Of a stretch of 64,000 nt of DNA, positions 10,701-22,170 are shown piece after piece. The DNA comes from Artocarpus heterophyllus (lineage: Eukaryota > Streptophyta > Magnoliopsida > Rosales > Moraceae): NCBI GenBank assembly GCA_025403435.1, contig CM046340.1, positions 9,834,420 to 9,898,419 on the forward strand, in the 5' to 3' direction. Under the pieces are notes generated by a model. The model saw only the letters and a list, made by a program, of their open reading frames with translations, had not been told where the DNA came from and did no database searches. The position numbers and the translations under genes were made by a program. Positions within the stretch are counted from its first letter, which is position 1, and each line of letters starts with the position of its first letter.

Positions 10701-13035
10701 GGCCTTGTCCCAAAGGTTCAAAATACCTCCGATTGTTGGGACCAAAAGAATCCACCCAATGAACAATCTCCATGACGTCTTCATCTTCAAGAGTAGATGG
10801 AGTGGGATGAGTCAAGCTTGCTTCCAACGAGTCTTCTGGCTTGGTAAAGTGCTGAGAGACTAATGTATCCAATGCATCGATGCAAAAGCAACTATCACTA
10901 GCTCCCGGATATTTTATAGCCTTTAAGACATTGAAAGTCACTTCTTCTTCCTGTACCCGAAGCCTTAATTCTCCCTTCTGAACATCTATAAGTGCCCGTC
11001 CGGTTGCCAAGAACGGTCTCCCTAATATGAGAGGGATCTCCTTGTCTTCTTCCATATCCAGTACCACAAAATCTGCAGGGAATATAAACTTGTCTACTTT
11101 GACGAGAACATCTTCAATAACTCCCCTTGGATGCTTAATAGACCTGTCAGCCAACTGCAAAGAAATAGTGGTAGGTCTAGCCTCACCTAATCCAAGCTTT
11201 CTGAAAATAGACAAAGGCATTAAATTAATGCTTACACCAAGATCGCACAATGCCTTCTCAAATATAGAATTCCCAATGGCACATGGAATAGTGAAGCTTC
11301 CTGGATCTTTGAGCTTTTGAGGCAACTTTCTCTGGATGATAGCACTGCACTCTTCAGTAAGTGCAACAGTTTCATACTCCTCTAACTTCCTCTTGTTCGA
11401 TAGGATGTCTTTCATGAACTTCACATAGCTTGGCATTTGTTCAAGTGCATCGGCGAAAGGAATGTTAATGTGGAGCTTCTTGAAAACATCAAGGAATTTA
11501 GCAAATTGTTTATCTAATTTGCTCTTCTTGAGGCGCTGAGGAAAAGGAATACTCACTTCTGGCTGCTGAGGAGGTAATGGTTGAGCTTTAGGCATGACTT
11601 CATCTTGTTCTTGATCATTCTTTTTGGACTTTTCACCTCTTGAAGGCGTCTCCAATTCTTTTCCGCTTCTCAAAGTGATTGCCTTGCATTGTTCTTTAGG
11701 ATTCACTTCTGTGTTGCTAGGCAAATTACCTTGTTGTCGACCACCATACATGTTAGCTAATTGACAAATTTGAGCTTCCAGATTTTGGATTTGGGTAGCT
11801 TGATTTTGAAAATTGGTCTTAGTCTCAGTCATGAACTTGTCGGTGTTATTAGTCAACTGGAGCAAAGCGGCTTCTAAATCAGTCTTCTTCTCCTGTGGTT
11901 GAAATCCCTGTTGAGACTGCCCCATATTTTGATTATTTCTCCATGAAAAGTTTGGGTGATTGCGCCATCCTGGATTGTATGTGTTTGAGTATGGATTGTT
12001 CTGTTGTCTATTATAGTTCCCAACAAACTGTGCCTGCTCTGCTTGAGGTTGTTGAAATGGATTTCCCACTTGACATTCTTCACTAGGATGGTTGCCTTGA
12101 CAGAAATCACATAAAAACTGAGGAGTCTGAATGGCATTGACTGCCAATTGGCTGTTCTGGAATTGCTTAGTAAGAGCTGCAACTTGAGCAGTCAACGTAG
12201 ATAGAGCTTCAGCTTCATAAACCCCAGCTACTCTCCTTGTCATTGACCTATCACTTGGCCACTGAAAGTTATTGGTGGCCATATCCTCCAGCAACTCATA
12301 TGCTTCATCCTCATTTTTCTTCATAAACGCTCCCCCTGCAGATGCATCAATAAGAGTTCTGGTGTTACCTGTCAACCCATTGTAAAAATTGTGGACTTGC
12401 ATCCACTTAGGCAACCCATGATGGGGACACTTCCTTAATAGCTCTTTATATCTCTCCCAAGCATCATATAAAGTCTCGCCTTCGTATTGAGTGAAATTGT
12501 TGATCTCAATCCTCATCTTTGCTGTTTTTGCAGGAGGAAAGAACTTGGCCAGGAACTTGCGAACCAAATCTTCCCAGGTGGTGATAGAATCTGCAGGTAA
12601 AGAGTTCAACCAATTTTTTGCTTTATCCCTCAAAGAGAAAGGGAACAACCGAAGGCGAATGGCATCATCAGAAACACCATTATACTTGACAGTATCACAA
12701 ATCTCCAGAAAATTTGCAATGTGAGCATTAGGATCTTCAGTGGCTAATCCGGTGAATTGTATTCCTTGAATCATCTGCAAAGTCACCGGCTTCAGCTCAA
12801 AGTTATTAGCTCCAATAGCTGGCCTTCTTATGACCGGTTGGATACCCGTCGCAGTTGGTAATGCATAGTCCCTTAAGGCCATTGGTGGATGGGCCTCATT
12901 TTGAACTTCATTCAGATCAGCCATGGTGTCTTGCAACTGATTGAGAGCTTCTCTTCTCTCCTTCCTATTCCTCCGACAGGTGCGTTCTATCTCAAAATCG
13001 AGAGGAAATAAGTCACTACTCCCAGACCTTCGCAT
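7759..13035 (-). CDS. Athila-type Gag-Pol polyprotein
   Basis: The frame is open for 1758 aa from ATG at 13035. It extends further upstream, but this is the first ATG and gives an Athila-like N-terminus (MRRSGSSD). Domains in order are gag (about 75-260), a CCHC-like knuckle ([13 protein letters not shown], about 309-321), an aspartic protease with DLGVS (about 598-602; DLGAS is usual) and reverse transcriptase with FMDDF (about 1037). RNase H follows (about 1180-1300), then integrase with D1468, D1527 and E1563 spaced as D-x58-D-x35-E. The integrase zinc finger reads YDRC where CxxC is expected: codon 8728-8730 is TAT where TGT would give Cys. Gag and pol share one frame, with no shift or stop between them. 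The proteins would copy and insert the element through cytoplasmic particles. Confidence 0.95.
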   Translation of the reverse strand: MRRSGSSDLFPLDFEIERTCRRNRKERREALNQLQDTMADLNEVQNEAHPPMALRDYALPTATGIQPVIRRPAIGANNFELKPVTLQMIQGIQFTGLATEDPNAHIANFLEICDTVKYNGVSDDAIRLRLFPFSLRDKAKNWLNSLPADSITTWEDLVRKFLAKFFPPAKTAKMRIEINNFTQYEGETLYDAWERYKELLRKCPHHGLPKWMQVHNFYNGLTGNTRTLIDASAGGAFMKKNEDEAYELLEDMATNNFQWPSDRSMTRRVAGVYEAEALSTLTAQVAALTKQFQNSQLAVNAIQTPQFLCDFCQGNHPSEECQVGNPFQQPQAEQAQFVGNYNRQQNNPYSNTYNPGWRNHPNFSWRNNQNMGQSQQGFQPQEKKTDLEAALLQLTNNTDKFMTETKTNFQNQATQIQNLEAQICQLANMYGGRQQGNLPSNTEVNPKEQCKAITLRSGKELETPSRGEKSKKNDQEQDEVMPKAQPLPPQQPEVSIPFPQRLKKSKLDKQFAKFLDVFKKLHINIPFADALEQMPSYVKFMKDILSNKRKLEEYETVALTEECSAIIQRKLPQKLKDPGSFTIPCAIGNSIFEKALCDLGVSINLMPLSIFRKLGLGEARPTTISLQLADRSIKHPRGVIEDVLVKVDKFIFPADFVVLDMEEDKEIPLILGRPFLATGRALIDVQKGELRLRVQEEEVTFNVLKAIKYPGASDSCFCIDALDTLVSQHFTKPEDSLEASLTHPTPSTLEDEDVMEIVHWVDSFGPNNRRYFEPLGQGPSRSIPSVEKPPALELKPLPDHLRYAFLGESSSLPVIISSSLSHEEEDKLLRVLRRYKSAIGWSLADIKGISPTMCMHRILMEENSKPSVEAQRRLNPTMKEVVRKEVLKWLDAGVIYSISDSSWVSPVQVVPKKGGMTVVKNENNELIPTRTVTGWRICIDYRKLNKATRKDHFPLPFVDQMLDRLAGHEYYCFLDGYSGYNEIAIAPEDQEKTTFTCPYGTFAFRRMPFGLCNAPATFQRCMMAIFSDMVERIIEIFMDDFSVFGDSFDHCLTNLELVLERCEQTNLVLNWEKCHFMVKEGIVLGHRVSSKGIEVDRAKIETIEKLPPPTSVKGIRSFLGHAGFYRRFIKDFSKISKPLSNLLVQGTPFDFNEECEKAFITLKEKLVSTPIVVAPEWELPFELMCDASDYAVGAVLGQRRNKVFHAIYYASRTLIDAQLNYATTEKELLAIVFAFDKFRSYLIGNKVIVFTDHSAIKYLMAKKDAKPRLIRWVLLLQEFDLEIRDKKGTENLVADHLSRLEQPEEQELQQPHIGDQFPDEQLFVITSTNSLPWYADFVNFLAGKIMPPELSHQQKKKFLSDVKHYYWEEPVLYRHCADQVIRRCVPEDEVEEILRHCHTLECGGHFGGNRTAAKVLQSGFYWPTMFKDAHVFVTAYDRCQRSGNISRRNEMPLKNILEVELFDVWGIDFMGPFPSSYNNKYILLAVDYVSKWVEAAATQTNDGKVVLNFLKKHIFKRFGTPRAIISDEGTHFCNKQFEAFLSKYGVKHRIALAYHPQTNGQAEVSNREVKQILEKTVRNSRKDWSKKLDDALWAYRTAFKTPIGMSPYRLVYGKACHLPVELEHRAYWAMKQLNMDMQATGERRLLQLNEMNEFRNEAYENAKIYKERTKAWHDKHIQRKEFVPGQKVLLYNSRLRLFPGKLKSKWSGPFVVTKVFPYGAVELNHEEKGTFKVNGQRLKPYFDGGIDRNKSIITLNSP

Positions 13036-13153
13036 ACACCTAAATAGAATTCCTGCGACAAAGAACTGCAAATAACTATAATTAATAAAATTAAAAGACA
13101 AATCCAAAGCAAAACTAGAGTTATTTTATTTGATATTAATGAAAACAAAATAG

Positions 13154-13171
13154 TCCCCGGCAACGGCGTCA
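13154..13171 (-). other. Primer binding site, tRNA-Asp
   Basis: The minus strand reads TGACGCCGTTGCCGGGGA, complementary to the 3' end of plant tRNA-Asp(GUC) apart from one mismatch within the CCA end. It starts 6 bp inside the 5' LTR. A tRNA-Asp primer is characteristic of Athila. This is not a tRNA gene. Confidence 0.9.
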
Positions 13172-13177
13172 AAAACT

Positions 13178-14594
13178 TGTTGTGGATTTTCTAACGCAAG
13201 TGCACGTATCGTTAACAAGTAATAAAGAGTAAGTAAAGTATCGTTCTCACGAGGATTGCGTTAATCTAGCTAAGTACCGAAATTGGTTAACCCTACAATT
13301 ATTTGAACAATCAAATATAAAATAGAAAAATAACAAAACAAAAAAAATAAATGAACATCTGAATAATAAAATACTAGGGCATCCGATTTCCCCTAAATTA
13401 ATCATATTCAAATTATCTAATTTAATCAATTGATGTTTACTCCTATGCCGATAACGAATTTCTCTTAGGTAGTCATTAATCTTTCTCAAGCATTAATAAT
13501 TTATTCTCGTTAGCAAATTTTCTACATCTCTGTGGAAACTCTAAACTTACCAAGATTCATTAAGAACAAGAAATTCATAGTGTTACACAAGTCTCATAGA
13601 TATCTCTATCCTATGATGATTTCATGGCATTCAATCATGGTCTAATTTAATTATCGCTTCTCAGCCTCAAATTAAATCACAAATCATGTAAAAGGTGCGC
13701 AAACTTTTACAAGCATTAAGATTAGATTAAATACTCAGCATAGATAATGAATAAACATCGAATTGAATTAAATTAAACAAAAGTGAACATTCATAATCCG
13801 GCTACATCGAAGCCCTAGAATAGAGAAAATTAGTTCCTAATGAAACTAAAAACAATCCTAAATAATCTCTTAAACATGATGAGTGAAAGAAAAGAACTCT
13901 ATTTGGATGCGAAGATGGTTTCCGTCTCTGGGTTGCACCGTTCTTCTTCTCCAAAGCAATGAGTTCTTCCCTCTTGTCTGTAGTTTTTCCCTATTAGAAT
14001 TCGTGCTCCAACCCTTCATAATGTTCTATTTATAGGCTAGGGTTTAAAAGAGCAATTTTGGAACGAAATTACACTAGAATTTGAATTGGGATCGCAATGG
14101 CGCCTAGGCTCGATTTTCTGGCGCCTAAGCTTCATTACGGCGCCTAGGCTCGATTATTGTAGCGCCTAGGCGCTATACTTGCCCGTGGAAGCTTTTCTGA
14201 ACTGGCGCCTAGGCGCCATGAATACGGCGCCTAGGCTTCGAAGTAGCGCCTAGGCGCCAGGATTGTAGCGCCTAGGCGCTATACTGGCCTCCCAAATGGC
14301 GCCTAGGCGCCCAAATTGTGACGCCTAGGCGCTATGCTCTCGGGTTTTTTGTGTGAACTTCATCTGTAGCAGCGCCTAAGCACTCAATGGTTGACGTCTA
14401 GGCTCCATTTCATCCCGAGTCTACTTTTGCTCAATTTTTGGTCTGTTTTGCCCTGCACTTTGCTATTATGCGTCGTTTTCCTTCAAAACCTATAAAAGAA
14501 CATAAAACACTCTTAAATTCTTATAAATCGCTCAAAACTAACAAAAATATTAAGTGAGAATCATCTAATTAATTAGCCTAAAACTAACTTATCA
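13178..14594 (-). repeat. 5' LTR of the Athila-type element
   Basis: This 1417-bp LTR is the partner of 2776-4193. It contains the promoter copy that would drive the element: a TATA box (14027-14034) and the palindrome array (about 14096-14400). A few palindromes are altered relative to the other LTR, for example GCGCCTAAGC in place of GCGCCTAGGC at about 14120. Confidence 0.95.
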
Positions 14595-14599
14595 TCAGA

Positions 14600-16886
14600 T
14601 TCCAAAAAGGTTTATTGTATTATCAAAATCTTGAAGGTCTTGGATTTTAAATATTGGACGCAGTTTCTTGATTTGCCCTAAGTATTATCTAGAAGACTTG
14701 CTTTTTGAGATTCACCGAAGTGAAATGAGTTAGAGATCATTCTTGGGCCTTTTTTGGACCCAATAGTCAACATACGCCTTCTTGAAGACAACAATGTTTA
14801 TAATTTTTCTCGTAAACTAAAATTTTTTAAAAAAATTTAAGGCAAACTCAAGCTTTGTTTGTTTCATGGGCTTGGGACTAGGATTAGGATTAATAATCCC
14901 AAGCCCATGTTTGGCAACAATGTTTGACCTGATTATTTGGGATAATTTATCCTATTGACCACAAATAATCCCACTTAACGTGGGATTATTAATCTCAATA
15001 AAAGACATGGGATAATTTATCCGACATTAGATTAGACTATAACCTTAATTGGATTTTTTTTTTTTTCGTTTTCTTTTCCTTGGATAGCTTTCGTTATTTT
15101 CTCCTCCATTGTTGATTAGCGACAAGCTTCACCACACATTTCCCCGTTCCGCTGTTCATCTCAAAGCTTTGTTACTTTCTCTGCCGTAACTCGCTTCGTT
15201 ATCAATTTGGTGGGTTTTCTCCTTCCTTGCTTTGATTATGCTCTATATTGGTTTTTTTCTTGTTATGAAATTCATTGCTCTATATTGGTTTTCTTGTTTC
15301 TTTTTTTTTTTTTGGTTTTGAGAGTGGTTGCTCTTTATTGGTTTCTTTGTCTGCTTGATTTAGGAGGTAAGTTTCTTGTATATGACTATGATTAAACCCC
15401 AACCCCCCAAAAAAAAAAAGAAAACAAAGAAAAAAAAAGAGGCCTCAGGTAATTAATGATGAGTGCCACCAATTCTTGGTTTTGAGACTTTTTTTTCATG
15501 TTATCATGTTTCTTCTGCAGTTATCCGTGAGTTAACTCTATGTTTAATGTGTAAAATTTTAATGAGGCGTTGATCCGATGTCTCGAGAACAAGCCTCAAG
15601 GCCCAAGTCTCCTATAGTCCTAGTGAGGCCTAAGCCTCATGGCGCTTTGCACCTCTTCGCCCTGAGGTGCACCTCAAAATGCATTTTCTAAATGTTGGCT
15701 AGAATAATGTCTTGTGTCTTCTTCCTTAGCTGTTAGTTCCCAATTTGTTGTTTGGGTTGCTGATTGTAGCTGGTCCCTTTTTTCCACCAAGCCAATGAGA
15801 GATGTGTAGGGAATACTAGTGGTTAATGCGGTGAGAGATGGATGAACATCTACTGTAATGTACTTGATAGAGAAATCCTTAGTTTTTGCTTCTTTTGTTT
15901 TTTGTTCTGGTTTTGTTTCTTTTTTGTCTGTTCTATTATGTTTTGTTTTTTTTTTTTTTCAGGGAATATATAGAAACTATGAGGTAGAATTTTTAAGGAT
16001 ATGAAGCATTGCTCTAGCAGGACTACAATGCATTTCTTCAAGACCTTTGTTGGTGTTAGTTTATTCTCTGGGTTAAGTTTGTTGTGGTTTCTGGACTTGG
16101 ATTCATCCATATTTTGAAATTTGGCTCCCTTGGATTCATTAATATTTTGAATTGTTCCCGAGACATGTTCCTGTGGTTCCCACCCAACGAAAAAACAAAA
16201 ATTGTAATTATGGGTACAGGCACTGCATTCTCATATTCAGCATCCTGCCATGTTCCCCCCACCCCCCTCCCTCTTTCAATCCGGCTTCCTTCCTAATATG
16301 ATGGTTTATCAAACACAGGATATGATTCAATATAGTTTAATCCAGTCCAGTTTAATTCAAACTGAGTTATTTAATCCAATTTGACGTACCAAACATGCCC
16401 TTAAAACTTTTAGGTGACGGGGGAAGAGGAACAGTCGCCTTTCAGACAAAGTGCGAAGCCACTCTTCTACCGTGTCAGCATTTGCAACTCCAACCAAACC
16501 CACCACGAACCGATTCTCTCCCATTTTGCAACCCCCACTAAAACTATTCAAATCTTGTTTTGATTCAACTATAACATTAAAATACAAAAAGAAGTTTCCA
16601 TCGATCTAGCTTTCCTTCTTCGCCTTGCTTCTCACGTCTTTTTCTCCCTCTTTGAATTCCCATACGCGAATCAGCAGTAATGCTTGAATTTCTTTCTCTC
16701 TCACCCCCATAAACGACTCTCGCAGCGCCTCCTCCCGCCGCCGACTCCGCTTCCATCAACACCGCCGATCAGGTATCAAAGCTTCAATCTTTTTTCATAA
16801 TTTCTCGTTCAATTTTGGGGAAAATTTGGAGTCCAAAGAAGTGATTTAGCAATTTTTTTAATATAGAATGTAGGCCGGAGTCGTCG
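14600..16886. other. Intergenic, with a possible Harbinger-like remnant at 14851-16400
   Basis: The left edge (AAGCTTTGTTTGTTTCATGG, near 14850) and the reverse complement of the right edge (AAGGGCATGTTTGGTACG, ending near 16400) share a TGTTTG-centred terminal pattern. This resembles PIF/Harbinger or related DNA transposons. The interior has T-rich, 5'-UTR-like sequence but no transposase ORF, and I could not confirm a target duplication. A GC-rich stretch at about 16700-16772 may be a first exon or leader of the adjoining choline-transporter pseudogene. Confidence 0.3.
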
Positions 16887-19788
16887 GAGTACAGATGGTA
16901 GTCAAACGCTGGGTGGTCCGGAGCCGTCGCGTCGGTGGCGCGACGTTTTCTGGTTGGGGATTTTTGTCATACACCTGGTGGTTTGGGGTTTGTGCTCTCG
17001 GTTCTTGGGCTAAATAGGTTTAAGAAAACCCATAGGCTGAAGATTGATAGGTACATGGATCGGGTGTTGGAGAACCCGAAGGAACTGACGGAGACTTGTT
17101 GGCCGTTCTACGCTGTCGCCGGCGGGGTCGGCGCTGTTCTTGGTTGGACTTGGTTGTTGTTGCTTGATTCCCAAGCCAATTACATGATGAAGGTCTCTGT
17201 CCATATTTTGACCACGTATCTCGCTGTTATCAGCGTTTTGTGCTTTTGGGGCGAGCAGTTTTCCTGGGGCGTTGCGTTCGCTATTGGCGCCGTGTTACAG
17301 TTCTTCTATGTTATATCTGTCCTAGAAAGGTATGAGCTTGAAATTCGAATTTTGATTAGTGTTGTGATTATGAGTTTAAAATTTGGGTTTGGAATCGTAC
17401 GATGGTTGTTTGTTTGTGATTATCTTATATAACTATGCATTGGATATCGATAAACTTCCATTTACGACGCTGGTGCTGCAAAAAGCTGTGAAGATGGTGT
17501 GGAGTCTCCCTGAAGTTATCTGAGTTTCGCATGCGTTCATGCTTGTCATGCTTCTTTAGATGGGGTTATGGTCTTTTGGAGCAGCTGGTGTTGTCGTTTC
17601 AAGCGTAGATAATAGTGGACGCTGGCAGCTTCTTGTGGCGAGCTGGCAAGTTTTGCTCTTTATTCCATCTGTTGGTATTAGGATAAGAGTTGTGATCAAG
17701 TGCCTTTAGAGTATGTCTAAGCTAATGACTTTTGGGATAATGTTGTGCATCAATGCAGGTTCTCTTGGTAAGCTTGTTTTGGACAGGCGCAGTCCTATGT
17801 AATGCTGTGCATGTTATAGTGTCTGGGATGATGTTCCTTGTTCTTATACATGGTGGTCGCGAAGAGTCATCTATGCCCCCGAGATCGTTGATCAGGTCTC
17901 TAAGTTATGCCATGACAACTTCTTTTGGTAGCATCTGCTATGGATCACTCTTCACAGTTGCTATTAGGATACCGCAGTGGGAGGTAAACATGTGTGCACT
18001 GTTTTTTCTTTTTGCTCTTTCTTCCTTTTCCACGTTCTGAGAGTTTTTTTTTGGTTGGAATTCTGAAATATAATTAAGATCAGGGGAATCCGTTCAAAGA
18101 TTGGCAACAACGAGTGTCTACTTTGCTGTGTTGATTTCCTTTTTCATCTTGTGGAGACTCTTGTTCGTTTTTTTCAGCAAGTATGAGTACGTACAGGTAG
18201 TTTTGTTCGTTTTTTTTACTGTAATCTGTGTCATTTTTATTATTTGGTCAAATTAACAAATATTAAGCAGTGTTAAATTTGTCCACATGACGTAATAAAT
18301 CTGCTTTGGTTAAACTGTTTCCGTTGAAGTTAGAGGATTTGCAACATCTCATTTCCTCAACTTATCCCTCCAGAGTTGTATAATTGACTTCCAATTGTTT
18401 TCTATGACTGGAGGGAGCAAAGCTCTGTCATTATTCGTTGATGAAATTTTAATTTTGTATGCTTAACCATCTCTGAGTAAGTGGTGCTTGCTTGTACTAG
18501 ATTTTAAGGAAATGATTGGTACAACGAAACAATGCAATTGAACCGAGGGTAGTGCAACGTAAGCAATAGACCAACTAAGCTTTCTACAAGAGCATTGGCA
18601 ACTAAGGATCGGCGTTATTGCAATCTTGTTTCAACCCAATTGGGATGACTTTTGATGGCCTTGGACTGTTAGGGAATGAAACACAATACATGATGACAAT
18701 GCTTATCTGCACATGCCTAATATGTAGATTTTGAATTGAATTATTGAATCAGTACAAGCATGTTGAAATGAATAGTTGCTGGCATTGACTCGTAGTTAGG
18801 GGTCATTTTCTTCTCATTGAGGGTTCCAAAATATGAGCATGAACTTGTTAGAATCTGATTCATGATCTTTAACAATCTTTACGAAATTCTCCCTGTATTT
18901 CTGATGCTGTTCACAATCTGTTTCTTGTACAATTTGACCCACCAGAGTGGAATAATGTATCCCTTGTCCCCACCCCAAAAAAAATGTGGATTCTTTTCCT
19001 TGTTTTCTTAATTTGCTAATTATTATCATTAACCTCCTCTTCAGATAGCGGTTTATGGTAAAAGCTTTAACCATTCAGTGAGGGATGCATGGGAGTTATT
19101 CCAGTCAACTGGTGTTGAAGCACCCGTTGACTAGGATTGTTCTGGCGCTGTTCTACTAATGGGCACTTTATTGAGTGGACTCATCACTGGAACTTGCTCA
19201 GGAGTCTGGACATGGATTAAATGGAGCGACAGAGTTATTATGGTGGGTTCTGCAGCAATGATAACAGGAATGGTCTTGGTAATGATCCCTCTTTAACACA
19301 AAGTTTATCCTCCTTGTGTTCATACTCTTTGTTTTGACATTTTCTTTCATGTTTTGCCTCAGCCAATACTTACAAAAATCCATATTCTTAGTTCGAAAGG
19401 GGAATCCGGTTGTTTAATTTTAAAATAAAAAACTACATTTTTAGTTCCCAAAAAAAGTTGTTTTAAATATTTGCATGTGTTATATAGAGCATAATACAAA
19501 TGGCACCGATAGATGAATGTGAAGCATATATAGAGCATGGTGAAAAAAACTCATGGTACACACAATTTTCAGGTGGGACTTGCAATGGTGGTTGTGGAAA
19601 GTGCCGTTACATCTATATACCTATGTTACACCGAGGATCCCGTTGTTAATTCACTGATGGGATGCCCATTTTTTCAATCAGATGTCAGAGACGCTGCACC
19701 AGCGCCTTCGGTACCGGAGTGCGAGAGCAAGGGAAGTTTTAACCCACAGTCGCTTTGATCCCCACATGCAAGAAACACTTGCAATTTG
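16887..19788 (+). pseudogene. Choline transporter-like (CTL/PNS1 family) pseudogene
   Basis: The exon remnants match plant plasma-membrane choline-transporter-like proteins, which are multi-pass membrane proteins. Approximate exons are 16887-17329, 17455-17650, 17758-17982, 18084-18196, 19045-19278 and 19573-19788. Recognisable segments include SRRWRDVFWLGIF, the membrane helix ILTTYLAVISVLCFWGEQF, VSLFWTGAVLCNAVHVIVSG, NECLLCCVDFLFHLVETL and VGLAMVVVESAVTSIY. Lesions: a one-base frameshift near 16980, a missing AG acceptor before 17455, in-frame TGA at 17521 and TAG at 17557, an in-frame TAG near 19132, and a frameshift near 19650. The last exon continues in the other frame to a stop at 19786-19788. 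With this many lesions it cannot make the transporter. Splice sites of the other introns are mostly intact, so decay is fairly recent. Confidence 0.85.
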
Positions 19789-21173
19789 AAATCCTTTACA
19801 TGATTTGTACAACGTACAATGTAATCCATTGTGCTTTAATTTATTTACCCATCAATATACATACAAATAGTTTTTTCTTTTTGCGGTTTTTTGGTTATCC
19901 ATTTTGGTTTCTGATTGAAGCACTCTATTCCTGTTGTGTCGTGACCTAATAGCTTGCATTTTTCTTAGGAATTTAACACCATTTAGAAGAGGAGGAAAAA
20001 GGGTTGGTGATTAATTTTGTTTTGAAATCATAACACACTTCACTTTGTCTGGATTTAGAACCAAACATATTTATCTTCAAAATTCTATACTGTTTCTTCT
20101 CTATGTTTTGGGCTATAATAATAAGAAAAGAGGATCCATTTCTAATTGAACTTTTCAGCTTATTCTGTGAAAGTGGATTTAGGCAACAAATAGTATCAGC
20201 TTGTGTCCTATCGTGAATATCTTTTCTCTTTTATTTTAAGATTCTAAGCCGATTATGTCCTTTTCCTTCTTCTTTTCTTCATTTCTCTGTGTTCTTTACA
20301 GGGAAAAGGGCAAAAGAAAAAGGGTTTTTCCTAGCTTTGAAGTATGGATTTAAACAGAGAAAAGAAACGAAAGTTTGTCGTGTGTTGGGACAGCTGGAAC
20401 TAGCCTAGGCTCTAGAGAACTGAGAAAAAAAAAGCGTCAGAAGAATATTCGGTGATGATCTTCTCTAGCTTCTGCCTCATATAACAGTCAAATTTTTGTC
20501 CAACTCATGTTTCCCATTTGTAGCAAACTGATTTTCTTCTGTTTTATCTTTATCGACCGGATCAAGATATCTGTATCAGTCATCGGTTGAATCAAATTGA
20601 ACCGCGTGCACGAAAAGATTGACGAAAAATGCTGCACACCAGCCGATGGGAACCCCCTTATTACTTTGCGGGTATTGTCGTCAATTGGTTTTGCCCAATC
20701 GGGCCTCAAAAGTAAAGCGCAATGAGGGTCCATGATTTTGTTGTGTTGCACACACACTGCACTAGAGAGTCTACTGTCATGATATTAGTTGAGAGTGGAT
20801 TTACGTAAAAACCACCCAAATCGTGTGAAAATGACTAAAAAATCACCGGTTTTGTTTAATTTGGTTTAAAATGAACGGTTTAGATGGTTTGAGGGATTTT
20901 TTAAACACTCGAGTACTACACTAGAGAGTCTATTGTCATGGACTCATGATCATTAGTTGAGAGAAGACAATTCTATAAGAACCCCGTTTTGGTGTTCCTC
21001 CACTTTCTTGTTTTCCGTTTGTTCAAATTAGTACTTTTCTTTCTCTGAAGCTGAAAAAGCTAAAAAAAAAAAAAAAACCGTGACTTTTAGTTTTATCATA
21101 GGACTAGCAACTTACACAAATGTTGCAGGGAAAGATGGTGGAGTGAGTGTTATGGAGCAGGAAAGGCCTTTGT

Positions 21174-21202
21174 CACGTGCCCACGAGGGCAAACCTCACG
21201 TG
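21174..21202. promoter_or_regulatory. Inverted pair of G-boxes (CACGTG)
   Basis: GTCACGTG and CACGTGAC form an inverted repeat, with CACGTG cores at 21174-21179 and 21197-21202. G-boxes are bound by bZIP and bHLH factors, and paired ones often mark ABA- or light-responsive promoters. No gene is recognised close by, so function is uncertain. Confidence 0.35.
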
Positions 21203-21616
21203 ACTTCCACTGGGGTTCAAAAATGGTAGCGCAATCCAAAACATGCATTACCATAGATAAAGACCAGCCAAATGGAAAGAAGAGGAAGAAAAGTGGGGCT
21301 TTTGGATAAGTGGAAGAAATTTTTTTTTTTGGTTAAATGGGCGTTTTTTTTTTTTAAATAAAAAATCAAGCCTTTTAGGTAAGAAAATTGCTTCAAATTT
21401 TATTTTATTTTTTTTTATTCTGTTGAGGTTTTTTTCCTTGCTCAGGGTGTTTTTTTAATCTTTCTGAAAAAAACTTGGAACAATTTTTCTGCCCAAGAGG
21501 CTTGATTATTGTAAAAAAAAAAAGAGGTCATTTCTTTAATTAAAATTTTTGGCCGGCGTTTTTTTTCAAATTCTTTCAAGAAAAGTAGAAAGAAATGCAG
21601 AAAGTTGAAGTAGTAC

Positions 21617-22170
21617 CGGTAATTTCAGACACGGCATGATGACACGATACGAAAATGACACGAGATAAACGTTTTAGACCGCACATTTATTAATTGTAAC
21701 ATAAATAGATTGGCACGAATAACACGAAAATAAACGGACTGGATTCGTGCTAACACGCTAAACACACCTTAACACGTTTAATTAAACGGGTCGTAAATGT
21801 GTTGACACGGCACGACCCGCCCCGCCCATTTATAATACATTTAAACTTAAAAATAAAAATATTTAAAATATTTATAGTAGGTTAGTATTAATTAGATATT
21901 GTGTGTTTGTTAATTTTCTTTATTAGCTTTTTTTTAAAAAAATTTAATTTTTTTAATCTTTAGTTAATTGGGTCATAAGCGTATCATATACGTGTTGTTA
22001 TTGTGTCAATTCGTCACGACACGTTTAATAATCGTGTTAATCATGTCGTGTCGTGTTACGCGTATCGTAAGTGTGTCGTGTTTGTGTTTATATTTACAAC
22101 ATATTTATTAATCATGTTGTATTTATATTTGAGTTAAACGTAAGTGTCGACACGAGCACCATTATTACCG
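21617..22170. repeat. Inverted-repeat element rich in ACACG/CGTGT
   Basis: The ends CGGTAAT...GACACG and CGTGTCGACAC...ATTACCG are roughly reverse-complementary. The left half is rich in CACGA/ACACG and the right half in CGTGT, around an A/T-rich centre. This has the form of a foldback or MITE-type repeat. I could not identify a clean target duplication or a superfamily. Confidence 0.45.

Larger units (their letters stand above)
2776..14594 (-). mobile_element. Complete Athila-lineage Ty3-type LTR retrotransposon
   Basis: The element is 11.8 kb and lies on the minus strand. In its own orientation it reads 5' LTR (13178-14594), tRNA-Asp primer site, open gag-pol frame, 0.95-kb spacer, a second ORF, a non-coding 3' region and 3' LTR (2776-4193). 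The gag sequence, the tRNA-Asp primer site and the extra ORF after integrase are all typical of Athila. By-eye comparison of the LTRs gives roughly 30 differences in about 1.42 kb (about 2%), so the insertion is fairly young in plant terms. Gag-pol is open, but one integrase zinc-finger cysteine is lost and the second ORF is frameshifted, so autonomy is doubtful. Confidence 0.95.

Noticed and set aside
13154..13171. tRNA-like sequence
   Set aside because: It is only the 18-nt primer site matching the tRNA-Asp 3' end. No cloverleaf is present.
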